A stretch of DNA of 64,000 nt from Chthoniobacterales bacterium. GTDB taxonomy: Bacteria > Verrucomicrobiota > Verrucomicrobiia > Chthoniobacterales > JACTMZ01. Under the pieces are notes generated by a model, which saw nothing but the letters and a program-made list of their open reading frames with translations, did not search any database and was not told the origin of the DNA. The DNA lies in NCBI GenBank assembly GCA_018402585.1, contig JAGYIO010000002.1:288406-352405 (forward strand), read 5' to 3'. The first letter of the stretch is position 1, and every line of letters begins with the position of its first letter. The translations under genes and the position numbers were made by a program. This document shows positions 8,761 through 16,852 of this stretch, piece after piece.

Positions 8761-9060
8761 TCAGCGGCGCATGATGACGCCAATGATAAATCCGGCCGCC
8801 AGCGCGATGCCGACGGCTTGGAGCGGATTCTCGCGGATGTAGTCTTCGCCGTCTTCCGTGAGGGTGCGGGCGCGCCCGGTGGTCTCCGACCACGCTTGGT
8901 TCGCTCGTTCGCGGTATTCGCCGGCCCGCTCGTTCAGAGTGCCGCGCAGGTCGCTGAATTTCGCCGCAGCGGCTTCTTTGAACTCTTGGGCTGCCTCGGT
9001 CGCGTGGGTCTTGCCGCTTTTGAACTTGTCAGCAGCATGTTTGGTTTCTTTTTCGCTCAT
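8761..9060 (-). CDS. YqjD/ElaB-like DUF883 protein with C-terminal anchor
   Basis: 99 residues, start chosen at 'MSEKETKHAADK' because an AAGGAAA ribosome-binding site precedes it. Residues 1-75 are a highly charged, Ala-rich helix, and 78-99 form a single C-terminal transmembrane anchor with a Gly zipper ('VGIALAAGFIIGVIMRR'). E. coli YqjD of this family is tail-anchored in the inner membrane and binds ribosomes in stationary phase (established for that protein; here only by homology). First gene of the cluster yqjD-yqjE-yqjK-pilT-pilT, divergent from nuoEF with 29 bases between starts. Confidence 0.85.
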   Translation of the reverse strand: MSEKETKHAADKFKSGKTHATEAAQEFKEAAAAKFSDLRGTLNERAGEYRERANQAWSETTGRARTLTEDGEDYIRENPLQAVGIALAAGFIIGVIMRR

Positions 9061-9089
9061 GATTTTCCTTTCGCTTAGGGGAGGCAAAG

Positions 9090-11063
9090 ATGGCAGACGA
9101 GGCCGGTGCTGGCAAGTGTCAGGGCATCGTTTTTCTTGAAGCAAACGTATTCTTGCCAGACAACTTGACCGAAATGACTGCTGCCGAGACCTGCCAAAAC
9201 GACCACCTGACGCCGGAACTGCGGGCCCGGGTGGAAGAAATCATCACCCATTACCCGGTCTCCAAGCGGAGCGCTGCGGTGCCTCTTCTTCATCTTTGGC
9301 AGAACCACTTCGGGTATGTTGGTCCGAGCGGGGTGGACTGGATCGCGCGGCAACTCGACCTTGAACCGATCAATATTCTCGAACTGGTTACGTTTTATCC
9401 TTGGTTCCGTCAGACCCCTCCCGGGCAGACCACGGTCCGCGTCTGCCGCACCTTGTCCTGCGCCATGGCCGGGTCCCATGAAGTGCACGATGAACTGTTG
9501 CGCTGCGCCGGTGCCCTTGACGTGCCGGACCACGGCCACGGCGTGACCAGCCCCGACGGAAAGTACACCATCGAGTTCGTCGAATGCCTGGCCAGCTGTG
9601 GCACGGCGCCGGTCGCGTTGGTCGGAGACCAGCTGGCCGAGCGTATCCGGCCGGAGGAGGCCGGGAGTATTTTGCAGGACAAGGGCCGCGGCTACCGCAA
9701 AACAGTCCGCGCCCCGCAGGCCGCGGAGAAGCGCATGATTCTGAAAAATGTCGCGCGTGAGGACTATGACACTTCTCTCGACTGTTATCTCCGCCACGGG
9801 GGGTATGAGTCCTTGCAAAAAGCGCTCAAGATGAAGCCCGAGGAGATTGTGGCTGAAGTAAAAGCTTCCAACCTGCGCGGCCGCGGCGGGGCCGGTTTTC
9901 CGGTCGGCGTGAAATGGAGCTTCATCAAGCGCGAGGACGGAAAGCCTCACTACCTTGTGGTCAACGGTGACGAATCCGAGCCCGGCACCTTCAAAGACCG
10001 CTACATCCTGCACCAAGACCCGCACCAGCTTCTTGAAGGCATGATGATCGCGGCTTGGACCCTCAAGGTGCATCTTTCCTATGTCTACATCCGTTGCGAA
10101 TTTCCGGAAGCCGCCCTCATTCTGGAAAAGGCCATTGCCGAGGCCAAAGCGGCTGGTTTTATCGGCCGGGACGTCTGCGGGAGCGGTTTCGACTGCGACA
10201 TTTTCGTCCACCAAGGCGCCGGAGCCTACATTTGCGGCGAAGAAACCAGCCTGCTCGAATCGTTGGAAGGCAAACGTCCTTACCCACGGATCAAGCCGCC
10301 GTTTTTTCCTGCGGTCTTCGGTCTCTATAATTGCCCGACCATCGTGAACAACGTCGAGTCGCTGTGTCACGTGAAGCACGTCCTCGCCATGGGCGGTGAA
10401 GCTTTCGCCAAACTTGGTTCGCCCGGCGATGGCGGTACGCGCACCCTTTGCGTGAGCGGCGACGTGCAAAGGCCCGGCTACTACGAATTGGGCTGCGGGC
10501 AGGTCACGGTGGGCCAGCTGATTAACCAGATCTGCGGCGGCCTGAAATCGGGCCGTAAACTCAAGGCGATTATTCCGGGCGGCAGCTCGGCCAAGGTCCT
10601 GCGGGCCGGCGAAAAATTTGCCATGAAGCGCAAATTGCCGGACGGCTCAGAGCAAACCGTGCAGGTCGACCTGATGGATCTGGTGCTCGATGCCAGCACG
10701 CTTGCCGCAGCCGGTTCGATGATCGGCAGTGCCGGCGTGATGATTCTTGACGACTCGCGCGACATGCTCTGGGTGCTGAACAACATCAATGATTTCTACG
10801 CCCACGAAAGCTGCGGCCAATGCACCCCGTGCCGCGAAGGCAGCCTCTGGATGTCCAAAGTGACCACGCGTATGCTCAATGGCGACGTCAAACCGACCGA
10901 TGCCACCCAACTTGTCGGCATCGCCGACCACATCGCGGGCCGCACGGTCTGTGCCTTCGGCGAAGCCTGCGCCTGGCCAACCCAGAGTTTCGTTGGCAAG
11001 TTCCGCGAGGAATTCGAGCCGCGGGCAGCCGGGGCCAACGGCAACGGCGCCAACGGGCACTGA
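9090..11063 (+). CDS. nuoEF: Fused NADH-quinone oxidoreductase subunits E and F
   Basis: One 657-residue chain covering the NADH-input end of complex I. Residues 40-205 are the NuoE thioredoxin-like [2Fe-2S] domain with Cys119, Cys124 ('CRTLSC'), Cys166 and Cys170 ('CLASC'). From about 215 it is NuoF: FMN/NADH loop 'RGRGGAGFPVGVKWSF', 'NGDESEPGTFKDR', 'GAGAYICGEETSLLESLEG' and the N3 [4Fe-4S] ligands Cys575, Cys578, Cys581 ('SCGQCTPC') and Cys621. The ATG at 9090 has an excellent GGGGAGG 5 bases upstream; an internal ATG at 9174 is a more family-like start but has no ribosome-binding site. nuoD is 11 kb away and nuoG is not adjacent. Confidence 0.93.
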   Translation: MADEAGAGKCQGIVFLEANVFLPDNLTEMTAAETCQNDHLTPELRARVEEIITHYPVSKRSAAVPLLHLWQNHFGYVGPSGVDWIARQLDLEPINILELVTFYPWFRQTPPGQTTVRVCRTLSCAMAGSHEVHDELLRCAGALDVPDHGHGVTSPDGKYTIEFVECLASCGTAPVALVGDQLAERIRPEEAGSILQDKGRGYRKTVRAPQAAEKRMILKNVAREDYDTSLDCYLRHGGYESLQKALKMKPEEIVAEVKASNLRGRGGAGFPVGVKWSFIKREDGKPHYLVVNGDESEPGTFKDRYILHQDPHQLLEGMMIAAWTLKVHLSYVYIRCEFPEAALILEKAIAEAKAAGFIGRDVCGSGFDCDIFVHQGAGAYICGEETSLLESLEGKRPYPRIKPPFFPAVFGLYNCPTIVNNVESLCHVKHVLAMGGEAFAKLGSPGDGGTRTLCVSGDVQRPGYYELGCGQVTVGQLINQICGGLKSGRKLKAIIPGGSSAKVLRAGEKFAMKRKLPDGSEQTVQVDLMDLVLDASTLAAAGSMIGSAGVMILDDSRDMLWVLNNINDFYAHESCGQCTPCREGSLWMSKVTTRMLNGDVKPTDATQLVGIADHIAGRTVCAFGEACAWPTQSFVGKFREEFEPRAAGANGNGANGH

Positions 11064-11335
11064 CTTTGCGCTAAAACCGAGGTTGAGAGTTGAGGGATGA
11101 GAGCGGGAGCCTGCCGCGGCGACCAATTGAGGGACTGGGCAAGGGGCTCGGGCAGCCTGCCCGTGCCCCCTGGACAAACCGAGCCCAACCGCATCCGGAG
11201 CGCGTCTGCACTTGCCGCAGGCTCTCAAGACCAAACTTTCAACGTCTTTTCTAACTTCACTGTAGCGGCGGCGTCCTCGCCGCCGGTCGTTTCTGAAAAC
11301 AGCCGTTGCCGGGGAGGGCGACGCGACAACGGATA
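11064..11335. repeat. Intergenic region with repeat modules
   Basis: 272 bases between convergent genes. It contains (a) a stem with arms gggctcgg/ccgagccc around 11146-11191 whose interior (gtgccccctggacaaaccg) is the reverse complement of the core of the MITE at 45456-45672, and (b) near 11265-11284 a palindrome 'cggcggcgtcctcgccgccg' (8-bp arms, 4-base loop) followed by a second short hairpin. No open reading frame is convincing. It probably serves as a transcription end for both nuoEF and the zinc-ribbon gene. Confidence 0.65.
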
Positions 11336-12052
11336 CTACTCCGGCAGCGTGTAAACGATCCGTCCGCACTGCTCGCAGGAGACAACGGTCGTGCCGACTT
11401 TGGCGTCGCGCAGGGTGGCCGGGGTGACCGTCATGTGGCAACCCGAGCAATGGTTGCCCTCGAGCGGCACGATGGCGCGGCCGGCCTTGGTCAGAAACAA
11501 CTTTTCGTAAAGATCGGCCAAGTCCTCGTCGGCGGCTTTCACCTCCCGGGCGAGCGCTTCGCGCTCGACTTTCAATTCGTCGGCCCGGCCCTGCAGGACG
11601 CCGACCTTGTCGTCGGCCGTTTTCATCAGGGCGGCAACCCGGTTTTTCTCCGCCTGGAATTTGGCTTCGGCCGCGGTGATGGCCGGCTTGAGATCTTCGG
11701 TCTCCTGCATCAGTTCGAGTTCACGATCCTCGATCACCATGATGTCTTGCTCGGCCCGCTCGATTTCGTGCTTCAGCGCGCTGTATTCCTCGTTTTTGCG
11801 CGTCTCCAATTGCTGGGTGCGGTATTTGGCGATTTGCCCGCGCTTGGCGTCCGCCTCGACCTCGAGGCGCTTGCGTTCCACCTCGATTTCCCGCGCGCGC
11901 GCCTTGTCACTTTCCAATTTGTGCTCCGCGCCGGCGAGCTCTTTCTGCAAAGAAGCTTTTTCGCCCGGGACGGCATTGATTTCGCGGAGAAAGGTTTGCC
12001 GCCGTTGGTCTCGCTCCTGCAGGAGGAGAAGTTTCTCCAGAATTTCCACCAT
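11336..12052 (-). CDS. Coiled-coil protein with C4 zinc ribbon (CT398/CdsZ-like)
   Basis: 238 residues from 'MVEILEKLLLLQERDQRR'. About residues 1-190 are a long charged antiparallel coiled coil; the C-terminus is a zinc ribbon with Cys202/Cys205 ('CSGC') and Cys226/Cys229 ('CEQC'). This is the zf-RING_7 family (PF02591), which includes chlamydial CT398/CdsZ, reported to interact with RpoN and secretion components. The upstream extension to 12169 would overlap the acyltransferase start, so the internal ATG is preferred. It is divergent from the acyltransferase with about 64 bases between. Its role here is unknown. Confidence 0.85.
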   Translation of the reverse strand: MVEILEKLLLLQERDQRRQTFLREINAVPGEKASLQKELAGAEHKLESDKARAREIEVERKRLEVEADAKRGQIAKYRTQQLETRKNEEYSALKHEIERAEQDIMVIEDRELELMQETEDLKPAITAAEAKFQAEKNRVAALMKTADDKVGVLQGRADELKVEREALAREVKAADEDLADLYEKLFLTKAGRAIVPLEGNHCSGCHMTVTPATLRDAKVGTTVVSCEQCGRIVYTLPE

Positions 12053-12116
12053 GATGCGCTCTTCTAGGCTTTCCAATGCGAGGCGACCAGCAAGAATTCC
12101 GCTTGTTCTTCCGGCC

Positions 12117-13241
12117 ATGATGTCCGCCCAGTCCGACATTGCGACCCCGCCCGCGCCACTCCACGTCACGGGCGGGGTCTATCAGCCACAGCTGGACGGC
12201 CTGCGTGCTGTCGCCATCCTGGGTCTGCTTTTTCACCATTTCGGTTTGCACCTCCCGGAGTTTTTCGAGTACGGGCCGATTTCGGTCCGTTTGTTTTTCG
12301 CCCTAACCGGCTACTTTATCACGCTCTGGCTCTGGCGGGCCGAGGACGCGGCTCGAGGCGCGAAACGCAGCATCTGGAGCACACTGCCCCGCTTTCACGC
12401 GCGACGCCTCCTGCGCATTCTGCCTCCGCTCTATCTTTCGCTTTTGCTCGCCTCCCTGCTGGGGCTCGGCGAGGTGCGTGCCAGCCTCGGATGGCATCTG
12501 ATCTTTCTCTCGAACTTCCACGTCATGCAGACTGGCTACTGGCCGGAAGTCACCTCGCACCTGTGGTCACTTTCCGTGCAGGAACAATTTTATCTGCTCT
12601 GGCCGGTGGTGATCCTACTCACGCCTCGGCGGTGGTTCCTGCCCATGCTCGCCGCTGCGGCGCTCCTTGCCTTTGGTTATCGCTTGGCCTGCGTGCTCGG
12701 TGACGTTCATCCGGTCATCCGCTGGACCATGCTTTTTGGATCGCTTGATTCCTTCGCGACGGGCGCGTTCATCGCCTGGCTCGGGCGCGGCCGCCTTGGT
12801 GCGGTGCTCATGACCGAAAAGCAACGCTGGTCGCTCGGTGCTCTGGCGTTCTTCTCCCTGCTCGTTGCGCGCTGGCTGCGCCACCTCCCACAGACCAATC
12901 CGTGGGTGGCTACGATCGAGATTTGGGAGGCCATTTTTATCGGCTGGGTCATTGCCTCCACCTCGCAGGGCTGGCGCGGTCCGTTCGGTTGGTTTCTCTC
13001 CTGGCCACCGTTGGTTTACATCGGGAAGATCAGCCTTGGAGTGTACTTGTTCCATGTCCTGGTCCACGTCCTGCTCGGGCCCTGGCTCGACCAGCTCGGC
13101 CTCACGACGGACGCCCAAAACGTGCTGCGCGTCTGGTTGCTCGCCGTGCTCTCCGTGGGTGCGGCAGCCGCCTCGTGGCACTTCCTGGAAAAACCGCTCT
13201 CCCGGTTCAAGCCACCGCTGGTCGGAGGGTGGAAAACCTGA
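12117..13241 (+). CDS. Acyltransferase 3 family membrane protein (OafA/YrhL type)
   Basis: About 374 residues with roughly ten transmembrane helices. The N-terminal block 'QPQLDGLRAVAILGLLFHHF' holds the family's conserved DGLRA and His residues, then 'RFHARRLLRILPPLYL', 'LWSLSVQEQFYLLWPVVIL' and 'YIGKISLGVYLFHVLVH'; these are the standard PF01757 signatures. Such enzymes O-acetylate sugars on surface polysaccharides, peptidoglycan or exported metabolites from the inner membrane. Either of two adjacent ATG codons (12117 or 12120) can be the start; the long upstream extension is antisense to the zinc-ribbon gene and is not used. No sugar gene cluster is nearby, so the acceptor is unknown. Confidence 0.9.
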   Translation: MMSAQSDIATPPAPLHVTGGVYQPQLDGLRAVAILGLLFHHFGLHLPEFFEYGPISVRLFFALTGYFITLWLWRAEDAARGAKRSIWSTLPRFHARRLLRILPPLYLSLLLASLLGLGEVRASLGWHLIFLSNFHVMQTGYWPEVTSHLWSLSVQEQFYLLWPVVILLTPRRWFLPMLAAAALLAFGYRLACVLGDVHPVIRWTMLFGSLDSFATGAFIAWLGRGRLGAVLMTEKQRWSLGALAFFSLLVARWLRHLPQTNPWVATIEIWEAIFIGWVIASTSQGWRGPFGWFLSWPPLVYIGKISLGVYLFHVLVHVLLGPWLDQLGLTTDAQNVLRVWLLAVLSVGAAAASWHFLEKPLSRFKPPLVGGWKT

Positions 13242-14267
13242 TCAGTCTTCCAATTCGCGGAATTTCCCCTGGCCGCCACGCGAGCGAATGATGGATCGCA
13301 TCTCCTTGCGGTCGTCGTCCTTCATCCCCACGCCGATGAAATTGATGGTGGCCGGTTCGGGTAGGGTCTCTTGGAGCTCACGCAAGCGGCGGTTGATTTC
13401 ATCGTAAGGAATTTTGTCAGAGCCGGAACCGCGGTAAAAACCGCCGTCCGAGACGATGTAGACCAGGTCGGGCTTCAATTTGAAGGCCTCTGCCAAGACA
13501 ACGAGGAAACCGGCGCTGCCCGGCACGTAGTCCGGAGTGCCGCGGTTAAGCGATCCGGTCGTGCTGAACCACTTGGCGAGCCACTCCTTGGCCCGGGCTT
13601 TGTTCGGATCACTGGCGGGCAGAAGTTCCTGGTCAAAAAAAGCGTAATTACGGGCAAACTGGCCGATCCCGAACGTGGTGTTGATCCCCACCGAGTCGAT
13701 CAGTTCCACCACCTTTTCGCGGATCGCCTCCATGGGCAGATTGGCGCGGGCGGAGGCGTTGTTCACGGTTTTGGAAATATCGAAAAGCAGCACGACCCGC
13801 GATCCGGTGCTGGTCACACCGAGAAAGCTGATCGCCCCGCCGCGGCCGCCGCCCGCCCCCGAACCCGCGCCGTCACCGGCCGCCGCGGAGAGGCTGTTGA
13901 GCTGGTCGGAAACAAGGTCGCTCGGATTGAGAGCGGACAACGCGGCAAGCGGCATGGCCGGAAGGTCGGGCAGGGCAAACTCGGTCGGCCGGGCAGTGGA
14001 CATTTTGTCTTGGAAGGTCGGCTTTGGTTTGAGCGCGTCGAACTGGTCCATATTCATCCGGTGCTGGCGTTCCTCCGCAGCGATCCGGATTTCCCGCTTC
14101 ACTTCAAAGGTGGCCGGGGTGGGCAGAAGATAACGGGCCACGATCCAGATGCCGGCCAGGGTGCCGCCGAGGAGGTGTACGGCAATGCTCGCGACGATCA
14201 CGGAAATGATAATTTGCCGCCGTCGCAGCTTGGCCGCGGCCTGGGGATCGAGGACCGCGTTGCGCAT
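13242..14267 (-). CDS. Membrane-anchored VWA-domain protein in ExbB/ExbD operon
   Basis: 341 residues. A basic N-terminus and one transmembrane helix (about 19-46) are followed by a Pro/Met-rich periplasmic linker (54-128), a Gly-rich hinge (131-145) and a von Willebrand A domain whose MIDAS begins 'DISKT' (Asp163, Ser165, Thr167), continuing with 'VYIVSDGGFYRGSG' and 'INFIGVGMKDD'. It is the last gene of the six-gene operon, 3 bases after exbD, exactly where a TonB gene would be expected; topology is TonB-like (inside-out anchor) but the C-terminal domain is VWA. It may couple proton-channel energy to a metal-dependent protein interaction (inference). Stop codon abuts the acyltransferase stop, convergent. 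Confidence 0.85.
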   Translation of the reverse strand: MRNAVLDPQAAAKLRRRQIIISVIVASIAVHLLGGTLAGIWIVARYLLPTPATFEVKREIRIAAEERQHRMNMDQFDALKPKPTFQDKMSTARPTEFALPDLPAMPLAALSALNPSDLVSDQLNSLSAAAGDGAGSGAGGGRGGAISFLGVTSTGSRVVLLFDISKTVNNASARANLPMEAIREKVVELIDSVGINTTFGIGQFARNYAFFDQELLPASDPNKARAKEWLAKWFSTTGSLNRGTPDYVPGSAGFLVVLAEAFKLKPDLVYIVSDGGFYRGSGSDKIPYDEINRRLRELQETLPEPATINFIGVGMKDDDRKEMRSIIRSRGGQGKFRELED

Positions 14268-14270
14268 ACC

Positions 14271-14717
14271 TTATATTTCCTCCTCGGCGCGGTCGGAGAA
14301 GGTGACCCCGGTGATCTCGGCCCGCGCACACGCGTTGAGCACGTCGACGATGCGCTGGTGAATGGCCCCATCGGCCGCATCCAGGGTGACCAGTGCATCC
14401 GCTTTGTTCGCGTCGGCCGATTCCTTGAACCGCTTGAGCGTGGCGACCAGTTCGTTGAGGGCGGCGTCTTCGGGTTGTCCGAGGACGGAGTCATTGAGCT
14501 CGATGCGGCCGTCGCTCTCGATCCGAATGCGTTGCTCGTCGGGGAGATCGATGGATTCCTCCGCGGAAACCGTCCCGGGGAGCCCGAGGCTGATGTCGCT
14601 CTCCTGCTTGATCGGCTTGGCCGTGACCATGAAGAAGACAAGGAGAAGAAACACCATGTCGATCATGGGTCCCATTTGCATCTCGACGAGTTGCTGGTCG
14701 CGGCGGCGGACTTGCAT
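14271..14717 (-). CDS. exbD: ExbD/TolR-type biopolymer transport protein (copy 2)
   Basis: 148 residues with a short cytoplasmic N-terminus, one transmembrane helix (about 16-37) and a periplasmic domain. The proton-carrying Asp lies at the helix start in 'MGPMIDMVFLLLVFFMV' (Asp20). 'INTTFG' type features are absent; the periplasmic part ends 'EITGVTFSDRAEEEI'. It is 3 bases downstream of another exbD and 3 bases upstream of the VWA gene. Two ExbD paralogues probably form the heteromeric plug of one channel with the ExbB encoded upstream. Confidence 0.92.
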   Translation of the reverse strand: MQVRRRDQQLVEMQMGPMIDMVFLLLVFFMVTAKPIKQESDISLGLPGTVSAEESIDLPDEQRIRIESDGRIELNDSVLGQPEDAALNELVATLKRFKESADANKADALVTLDAADGAIHQRIVDVLNACARAEITGVTFSDRAEEEI

Positions 14718-14720
14718 GGC

Positions 14721-15128
14721 TCAGGATTGGTAGCTGCCGAAAATGACGTCGACCGCCCCGGCCTCGGCGGCCATTTTCATGACCTCCTTGATTTGTTTGC
14801 CCGGCGTATTTTGGTCGGCCCGGATGTAAAGGCGCAGCGGCGGGTAATTTGCAAATCGCTGCTTGAGGTGAGCGGCCAATGCTTTTTTGTCCGCCGGGTT
14901 CGGTCCGATGAAGTAGCGACCCTCGCCGTCGATGCTGATGATATCACGGTCGCTGGCCTCCAGCGGGATGAGCGCGTTGCTCGCCACGGGAAGCTTGATC
15001 TCCTCCTTGATCTGCTCCTTGGAAATCTTGGTCGTGACCATGAAGAAAATGAGCAGGAGGAAAGTCATGTCGATCATCGGCGCGAGCTGGAAGCCCACGT
15101 TGTCCTCGGATCGACGGATGATTTTCAC
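14721..15128 (-). CDS. exbD: ExbD/TolR-type biopolymer transport protein (copy 1)
   Basis: 135 residues. 'FQLAPMIDMTFLLLIFFMV' gives the helix with its essential Asp (Asp19), followed by a periplasmic domain 'LRLYIRADQNTPGKQIKEV' that is typical of ExbD ('RAD...' strand then helix). It follows exbB after 18 bases and precedes the second exbD by 3 bases. Acts with ExbB as a proton-driven stator in the inner membrane. Confidence 0.93.
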   Translation of the reverse strand: MKIIRRSEDNVGFQLAPMIDMTFLLLIFFMVTTKISKEQIKEEIKLPVASNALIPLEASDRDIISIDGEGRYFIGPNPADKKALAAHLKQRFANYPPLRLYIRADQNTPGKQIKEVMKMAAEAGAVDVIFGSYQS

Positions 15129-15146
15129 GGGGCGTCGCGTTGGCGG

Positions 15147-15956
15147 TTACCCGGCGGTTTCTTCCGGCGGCGCTTCCTCGTAAGCGTGCGCGGCACTGCT
15201 CAGCTTCAGTTCGCCCGAAAGGACATCGATCATGAAGGTGACCGATTTCTGGATATTGCCGATCGCGACCTGCAGGAGATTGCGGAAATAGAAGTAGAGG
15301 AACATGGCCGGGATACCGACGATGAGCCCGCCGGCCGTGGTCAACATGGCTTGGCCGATGCCCCCGGCCAGATCCTGCGGTTCGCTCTTGCCGGCCGCGA
15401 GCTGGTCGAAGCTCTGGATCATGCCGGTCACCGTGCCGAGCAGCCCGAGCATCGGGGCGATGGTCGCGAAAATATTCAGGTAGTTGACCCAGATCATGAG
15501 GCGGGTTTCTTCCTGCATGAGGGTTTCCCCGGCGGCCTGTTCCATCGAGGCCTTGTTCGCCAGGTCGCGCTCGAAGTTTACTTTGAGCAGGGCGGAAGAC
15601 ATCGTGTTGGCGAAGACGTTGGGCCATGACTGGCAAAGTTCGTAAGCGGCATTGGCATCGTGGCGCTGCATGGCGTGGGAGACGCCGTCGACCTGTGTTT
15701 TCGGCATCATTTTCTTCTGGTTGATTTGCAGAACGCAATAGACACCGACCGCGATGGTGCCAATGGAACAAAGGAGAATCGGCCACATGAGGGCACCGCC
15801 TGCGGTGAAAAGATCGAGCAGGCTTTTCTCCACCGCCGCCGGTGGCGAGGCGTCGGCCGGCGGCGAATCTTGGGCCAGAGCGGCCCAAGGTGCGGAGAGG
15901 GCGAGGATGAGCGGCAGAAGTAAGCGGAAGGTGGGGCGATGTTTAGCGGTTTTCAT
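15147..15956 (-). CDS. exbB: ExbB/MotA/TolQ proton channel with signal peptide
   Basis: 269 residues from 'MKTAKHRPTFRLLLP', whose ATG overlaps the stop of the upstream gene by 4 bases; an ATG 8 codons further upstream is less likely. An N-terminal signal peptide ('LILALSAPWAALAQ') and a Pro/Ala-rich periplasmic spacer precede the first channel helix (about 42-68); the other two are at about 158-185 ('IAPMLGLLGTVTGM', with the conserved Thr) and 200-225 ('TTAGGLIVGIPAMFLYF'). The extra signal-peptide domain is common in PVC and Bacteroidetes-like ExbB proteins. Forms the pentameric channel around ExbD. Confidence 0.93.
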   Translation of the reverse strand: MKTAKHRPTFRLLLPLILALSAPWAALAQDSPPADASPPAAVEKSLLDLFTAGGALMWPILLCSIGTIAVGVYCVLQINQKKMMPKTQVDGVSHAMQRHDANAAYELCQSWPNVFANTMSSALLKVNFERDLANKASMEQAAGETLMQEETRLMIWVNYLNIFATIAPMLGLLGTVTGMIQSFDQLAAGKSEPQDLAGGIGQAMLTTAGGLIVGIPAMFLYFYFRNLLQVAIGNIQKSVTFMIDVLSGELKLSSAAHAYEEAPPEETAG

Positions 15957-16852
15957 GATTCGGGCGGTTTTTCTTGGCACGCCTCCCGGGCCGGGCCGGC
16001 GTAGCGGGTTTCGGGATATATGGACAGAATGTCACGGGCAACTTCGCGAGCGTCCGCGGTCTGGCCCGCCAACAGATAGGCTTCATGCGCCAGCCAGAGG
16101 CCATGGGCGGCCTGCTCCTGCGCGGTGCCGTGGAAAAGGAACGGATGGAGCGACAAGTCGAGGGCATCATGAAGCAGCTGGTTGCGCTCGGCGCGCACCG
16201 GGGGGTCCTCGCTCCAACGCGGATTATCCTCGAGCAACTTGCGGAGCGCCGCGATCCGGGTCTGGGCGAGGAGCAATTTCGTCTCGAGCAGCAGGGCCGG
16301 ATCGTCGGCTTGCTTGGCCAGCACTTCGGCTTCCGTCGAGGCTTCATCGACCCGCCCCAGCCGCAGCAGGGCTTTGAGTCGTCCGCGGGCGGCGATTTCC
16401 CGGTCGGCTTCGTCCCATGCCTCCTTTTCGATGCGTTGGAAAAGGGCGAGCGCCTCGCTCTGCCGGGCCGGATCGGAGGAAAGCAGGAGGATTTCGCCGT
16501 AAAGCACCCCCGTCCTAGCCGCGGGGGACTCGGGCATGGCAAGGAGCGGTTCCTGCCGTTGCCACAAGACCCGGGCAAAGGCCAGCCGCCCGAGCACCGG
16601 ATTTTTCGCCACGGTCTCGAGGTCGGGATCGGGACCAAAGAGAATTTTCTCCACATCGGCCCGCATGATCGTGATGACCGCAGGCTGCTGTCCGGGAACC
16701 GGCGGGGGAATGCGCAGTTGGAAAACTCTTTCGTTGGCCCCGATAATACGCCCGGTGCGGGAGTTTCCGTCGAGGTATTCCACGGTGTCCTGGGCCAAGG
16801 GGGAACCGGAAGTGCTGATCGCGAAAGCAGTAATGGTCCAAAATTTCTTCAT
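15953..16852 (-). CDS. Secreted helical (TPR-like) protein of the ExbB operon
   Basis: 299 residues with a signal peptide ending 'SGSPLAQ'. Residues 22-75 form a small beta-domain ('DTVEYLDGNSRTGRIIGANE'), similar in flavour to short SH3-like domains that precede TPRs in PVC periplasmic proteins; the remainder is helical with TPR-like spacing ('EALALFQRIEKEAWDEAD'). No enzyme motif. It overlaps both the TPR gene upstream and exbB downstream by 4 bases, so the three are translationally coupled. I do not recognise a named family; a periplasmic scaffold for the energised complex is the likeliest role. Confidence 0.8.
   Translation of the reverse strand: MKKFWTITAFAISTSGSPLAQDTVEYLDGNSRTGRIIGANERVFQLRIPPPVPGQQPAVITIMRADVEKILFGPDPDLETVAKNPVLGRLAFARVLWQRQEPLLAMPESPAARTGVLYGEILLLSSDPARQSEALALFQRIEKEAWDEADREIAARGRLKALLRLGRVDEASTEAEVLAKQADDPALLLETKLLLAQTRIAALRKLLEDNPRWSEDPPVRAERNQLLHDALDLSLHPFLFHGTAQEQAAHGLWLAHEAYLLAGQTADAREVARDILSIYPETRYAGPAREACQEKPPES

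Noticed and set aside
9075-10469. 464-codon minus-strand frame opposite nuoEF
   Set aside because: Antisense shadow of the complex I fusion.
11607-12116. Upstream extension of the acyltransferase
   Set aside because: It is antisense to the zinc-ribbon coiled-coil gene and Ser/Arg-rich; the conserved family start is just after 12117.
13371-15629. 752-codon plus-strand frame across the ExbB/ExbD/VWA operon
   Set aside because: Antisense shadow of four well-recognised genes; composition (Gly, His, Arg, Asp runs) is typical of a G+C-rich complement strand.
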